A stretch of 55,452 nt of DNA from CAYQAJ01 sp964415245. Lineage in GTDB: Bacteria > Planctomycetota > Planctomycetia > Pirellulales > Pirellulaceae. Below are positions 52,471 to 55,452 of the stretch, piece by piece (within the stretch, counting starts at the first letter, position 1; every line of letters starts with the position of its first letter). The notes under the pieces are model-generated. The model was not told where the DNA came from and did no database searches. It saw only the letters and a program-made list of their open reading frames with translations. Position numbers and translations under genes: made by a program. The DNA lies in contig CAYQAJ010000004.1 of the NCBI GenBank assembly GCA_964415245.1, forward strand, positions 1 to 55,452, given 5' to 3'.

Positions 52471-53742
52471 ATGAACATCTGCTTTGTGCGTCACGAGGCA
52501 TTTCCGCTGTTCGAGCCGAGCGAGACAGGCGGCATCGGCGGCGCCGAAGTCCGCTCGTTCACGTTTGCCCGCGCACTGGCTGCCCGCGAAGGAACCAATG
52601 TCTCGTTCGTCGTGCAATCGGACTTCGCGCGAGCTTCGCGGCGTTACGGCAACGTCGTCGTCCACTTCGATCCGGCCCGGCGATGGCCGCATACGCGCGA
52701 GCTACTTGGGCGCCCCAGCGGGTTCTGGCTGTTGCCGGCGGCCACGGGCTACAAGGTCGTGCGCTCCATTCAACGGACCGTCGGCGGATTCTCTCAGGAA
52801 ACAATGCGCACCTGCGCCCGCATCGATGCCGACGTCTACTGCTGTTTCGGAGCCGGCATTGCCGCCGCCAACGTGACACGCGCGGCTCGCCTGCTTGGCG
52901 AGCGTTCGATCGTGTTTTTGATTCACGACGACGACCTCACCGAGCGATCGAAGTTCGCCGTCTACTCGCCGAAATACCGCCGTGCCATCGCTCGCGCTCG
53001 CGACGAGTGCCTGGCCACCGCCGACGAGATCGTCGTTCAGAACGCGTATCAGCAGCAGCAACTGCTGCACCGCTTCGGCCGACGATCGGTGCTGATCCGC
53101 AATCCCATCGACACGCGGCGGCGGGAATTCGCCTCGCGCCCCATCGCCGAGCGGTTCGTTCTGTGGGTCGGGCGCGGTGAGACGTTTCACAAGCGAGCCG
53201 ACCGTTGTCTCGACCTCGCCCGCCGCTCTCCCACGATCCGATTCGTGATGGTGATGAACCCGGCCGATCCGCGGGAGTATCGCAATCTTGTAGATGGCGC
53301 TCCCGGCAATGTGACCATCATCCCCCGCGTTCCGTTCGCTGAGATCGAGTCGTACTACAGCACGGCCGCGGCCTTTGTGAGCACATCCGACAGCGAAGGA
53401 TTCCCCAATGCGTTTCTTCAGGCCGCAAAATATGGCGTGCCGATCGTGTCGTACGTGGTAGATCCCGACGGAATGTTGACCGAACACGGCTGCGGACTGT
53501 CGGCGCGCGGCAACATGGACGACATGGTCGCGATGCTGAACCAGGTTTGGCAGGGCGACGCGACCACCGACGAAATCGCGCAGGCCGGGCCGCGGTATGT
53601 CGCCGCGTATCATGCGCTCGACGATCGCGTGGCCGAGTTAGAATCCTTGATTCGCAACTTGGCTCCACGCCGTGTTCTCGCAGCGCCAACACGCCGCTTC
53701 CAGCCGACTCGCGCCATACGTCGACAGCGCGCGGCGGCCTAG
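52471..53742 (+). CDS. glycosyltransferase, GT4 family
   Basis: A 423-residue GT-B glycosyltransferase. The N-terminal half starts MNICFVRHEAFPLFEPSETG and contains TADEIVVQNAYQQQQLLH. The donor half has FVLWVGRGETFHKRADRCLD and STSDSEGFPNAFLQAAKYGV with the EX7E-like site near residue 307. ATG 52471 with GGAGAGG is chosen. It is not next to the other glycosyltransferase genes. Sugar and acceptor are unknown. Confidence 0.88.
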   Translation: MNICFVRHEAFPLFEPSETGGIGGAEVRSFTFARALAAREGTNVSFVVQSDFARASRRYGNVVVHFDPARRWPHTRELLGRPSGFWLLPAATGYKVVRSIQRTVGGFSQETMRTCARIDADVYCCFGAGIAAANVTRAARLLGERSIVFLIHDDDLTERSKFAVYSPKYRRAIARARDECLATADEIVVQNAYQQQQLLHRFGRRSVLIRNPIDTRRREFASRPIAERFVLWVGRGETFHKRADRCLDLARRSPTIRFVMVMNPADPREYRNLVDGAPGNVTIIPRVPFAEIESYYSTAAAFVSTSDSEGFPNAFLQAAKYGVPIVSYVVDPDGMLTEHGCGLSARGNMDDMVAMLNQVWQGDATTDEIAQAGPRYVAAYHALDDRVAELESLIRNLAPRRVLAAPTRRFQPTRAIRRQRAAA

Positions 53743-53795
53743 AATCGCGCTGAGATTGCTTCTGCGGCGGAACGTACGTTATCCTTCCCGAGAAT

Positions 53796-53851
53796 GGACA
53801 ACTGACGACTGACGTCCTGCGCCTGAAAACCGAACACTGAAAACTGAACAC
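53796..53851. repeat. dispersed repeat modules, second occurrence
   Basis: GGACAACTGACGACTGACG and CCGAACACTGAAAACTGAAC. The second module is the reverse complement of the type seen at 37599-37620. It fills the convergent space between the GT4 and SASA genes. Confidence 0.7.
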
Positions 53852-53896
53852 CCTGGCCGCATCGAATGTGCTCACCTTCTCCTCTCGACGGAAGCG

Positions 53897-54985
53897 TCAA
53901 GAGTCCTTCATCAGCTCCAGCATCGCGTCGCCCATGGCGTGGCCGATGCGGTTGAACCAGATGGCGCTGCCCAGGTAGTGATAGCCGTGATCGCTTCCGA
54001 TGAGCTTCCACTCCTCGAAGCGTTCCCGCCACATCGGGTACAGCTCCTCGGCCGCCTTGTCGACCAGCTCGTCGGTGCGGATGGCCTTCACGTTGCCCTT
54101 GAATTCCGGCACGTCGTTCATGGCGAGCTGGGCCGTTTGCACGGTGAGCATCGCGCCGGTGGCCGGCTTCGAACCGTTCTGTCCCATCACGCCGATCACA
54201 AAGGGGAGTTTTTCGACTTTCAGGTCGCGGCGGACGTCGTCAATGAATAAGCGCATGTTCGCCTCGTAGTCGTCCTGGCTGCCGTACTGGTCGTTCCAGC
54301 CCTGGAACCACACGAAGCCGGCGATCTTGAGCTTCTTGCCGGCCAGCTCGGGAAACATCGTCGCGTAGTTCTCCGTCACCTCCCGCACCTCGGCCAGCAT
54401 ATTGCGGTACGACAGACCGTACGGCTCCTTGATGTCGTCCATCGTCGGCAGCGGGTCGTTGCGGTTGTTCTTCTCGTTGTTCGCTTTCACCTGCTCTTGC
54501 CGCTGCGCGAGCTCCTCCTCAAGTTTCTCGTCGCTGGGCAGACCCGCCGACGGAGGGCGAAACTGCTTGAACAGCGCGTGCCCGCCCCATGCCGCTTTGA
54601 TTAACAGCACCGGCTCGTCGAAGTGGTTGCCCATCACCGTGCCGAATTCCAGCTCGACGCCGGTCCGGCCCGGCGAACCATAGCCGATGGTGAGCGGACC
54701 CTTGCGATCGAGGTATTTGATGAATACGTCGTCGCGGACGACCCACTCGTCGCCCTTGCGCAGATGCGCGAAGAAGTCCTTGGTCTTCGGATCGGTGGCC
54801 TGATGCTCGAGCAGCTCGTTCGTCGCCTTGCCCTCCATGTTCGACTGCCCGGCCAGGACGAACACCTTCACGCTTCCCTCACCCGGCTCGTTGGCAACAG
54901 CCAGGTTCGACCCGAGCGAAAGCGCGCTCCCGCCAATCAACAACAAACATCCGGTCAATACGCTTACGGGCGAGATTCGTGGCAT
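53897..54985 (-). CDS. SASA-domain carbohydrate esterase (sialate O-acetylesterase-like)
   Basis: A 362-residue exported SGNH hydrolase-like protein. A signal peptide (VLTGCLLLIGGSALSLGSNL) precedes the block I nucleophile motif FVLAGQSNMEG. Other blocks are KAAWGGHALFKQF, GFVWFQGWNDQYG and the C-terminal GSDHGYHYLGSAIWF with the catalytic His. Family members deacetylate sialic acids or plant and algal polysaccharides. ATG 54985 follows AAGGAG. It fits the glycan-handling theme of the window. Confidence 0.88.
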   Translation of the reverse strand: MPRISPVSVLTGCLLLIGGSALSLGSNLAVANEPGEGSVKVFVLAGQSNMEGKATNELLEHQATDPKTKDFFAHLRKGDEWVVRDDVFIKYLDRKGPLTIGYGSPGRTGVELEFGTVMGNHFDEPVLLIKAAWGGHALFKQFRPPSAGLPSDEKLEEELAQRQEQVKANNEKNNRNDPLPTMDDIKEPYGLSYRNMLAEVREVTENYATMFPELAGKKLKIAGFVWFQGWNDQYGSQDDYEANMRLFIDDVRRDLKVEKLPFVIGVMGQNGSKPATGAMLTVQTAQLAMNDVPEFKGNVKAIRTDELVDKAAEELYPMWRERFEEWKLIGSDHGYHYLGSAIWFNRIGHAMGDAMLELMKDS

Positions 54986-55031
54986 GATGAGCAACTCCTT
55001 GGAGGCAATGCGGGATCGCGCGGCGATCCGC

Positions 55032-55068
55032 ATCGGAAGTCGGAATTCGGATATCGGAAGTCGGAATT
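55032..55068. repeat. 16-base direct repeat pair
   Basis: ATCGGAAGTCGGAATT occurs at 55032 and 55053, exactly repeated with a 21-base period. It lies 47-83 bases upstream of the SASA start. Confidence 0.85.
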
Positions 55069-55130
55069 GCAACAGGAAGGCGCGGAGGAAGCAGAGAGTC
55101 GGGAACACGAATCGCCGCTAATCAGCACTA

Positions 55131-55230
55131 AGAGGCTGTTTCAGAAACGTCGGGGACTGGCTCATTTTGCGCAGTCCGCGGAGCAAAATGTGCCTGTCCC
55201 CTTCTCCGAGACGGTTTTGAAACACGCTCT
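55131..55230 (+). repeat. palindromic repeat family I, copy D
   Basis: It is 100 bases. The inner stem and loop are identical to copy C. The outer arms differ from copy C in both halves at four matching positions (TATCCA becomes TGTTTC on the left; TGGATA becomes GAAACA on the right), which keeps pairing. AATCAGCAC occurs on both flanks, at 55120 and 55241. Confidence 0.93.
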
Positions 55231-55361
55231 CACCACCGCGAATCAGCACCGGTCTTCCGCATTCCCGTTTCCGTATCCGTGTTGATAAGTGTTGATCAGC
55301 GTTCCCTACTGCGGCATTCTACACTTTGCCGTCTGCGTTTGCACTCCGTACCGCGACCCAT

Positions 55362-55451
55362 CGTTGGTGCGCACTGGATCGCCGCGCGCACCGGAAACCC
55401 CGTACTGGGGGCCCCACGACGGTGCGCGCCGGCCTTTTGGCGCACCAACGG
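55362..55451. repeat. long hairpin, family III palindrome
   Basis: A 90-base imperfect hairpin. CGTTGGTGCGC at the left pairs with GCGCACCAACG at the right. Inside, CGCGCACCG pairs with CGGTGCGCG, separated by an unpaired 9-12 base internal loop. It ends one base from the window edge, so only one copy is seen. Confidence 0.75.
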
Positions 55452-55452
55452 C

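Larger units (their letters stand above)
54986..55452. other. intergenic region at window end with several repeats
   Basis: No gene is supported. It contains direct repeats (55032-55068), family I palindrome copy D (55131-55230) and a long hairpin (55362-55451). The region is the 5' side of the SASA gene. Confidence 0.6.

Overview
The window looks like a chromosomal segment of a planctomycete (Pirellula/Blastopirellula-like). This is inferred from content: high GC, four tandem FGly-type sulfatases, a Tat-exported DUF1501 protein, Ser/Thr kinase plus ECF sigma modules, alkaline-phosphatase-superfamily proteins with Tat signals, SASA-type esterases, and many short intergenic palindromes. There is one assembly gap of exactly 100 N (1234-1333). 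The same 55 bases flank it on both sides, which points to a short-read scaffold, possibly a metagenome bin. I saw no tRNA, rRNA, CRISPR array, transposase or phage gene.

Layout. 392-871 (-): CBS-pair protein. 1399-5209 (+): a respiratory unit of Rieske protein, fused b6/subunit-IV cytochrome b, a membrane-anchored nine-heme cytochrome c and a small Cys-rich protein; NhaA follows. 7238-13874 (+): four sulfatases in a row. 18352-14005 (-): a translationally coupled trio of tandem-Usp protein, P-type ATPase and DUF1003 protein. 20003-18594 (-): DUF1501 protein. 20418-26744 (+): an alginate-export-like porin, then two GT4-type and one GT2-type glycosyltransferases. 29163-26866 (-): exported fusion of a jelly-roll-like domain with a nitrilase. 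29650-35771 (+): DabA with two separate NuoL/M-like membrane subunits, a likely inorganic-carbon accumulator. 47856-35780 (-): ECF sigma factor, Ser/Thr kinase, arylsulfotransferase-like protein, two alkaline-phosphatase-superfamily proteins, a small RHH-like protein, a membrane protein and a sulfotransferase. The end carries a DUF1186/SEC-C protein, a beta-lactamase-fold/DUF4185 fusion, a second sulfotransferase, another GT4 and a SASA esterase.

How it fits together (inference). Two themes dominate: respiration and ion homeostasis (bc-type complex, NhaA, P-type ATPase, DAB carbon pump), and handling of sulfated or acylated polysaccharides (sulfatases, sulfotransferases, SASA esterase, glycosyltransferases, porin). 

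The most striking unexplained structure is several families of 80-100 base imperfect palindromes between genes. Copies of the main family share paired substitutions in opposite arms and a conserved pair of symmetric T-T mismatches. Most copies of the two main families lie at or just after stop codons.
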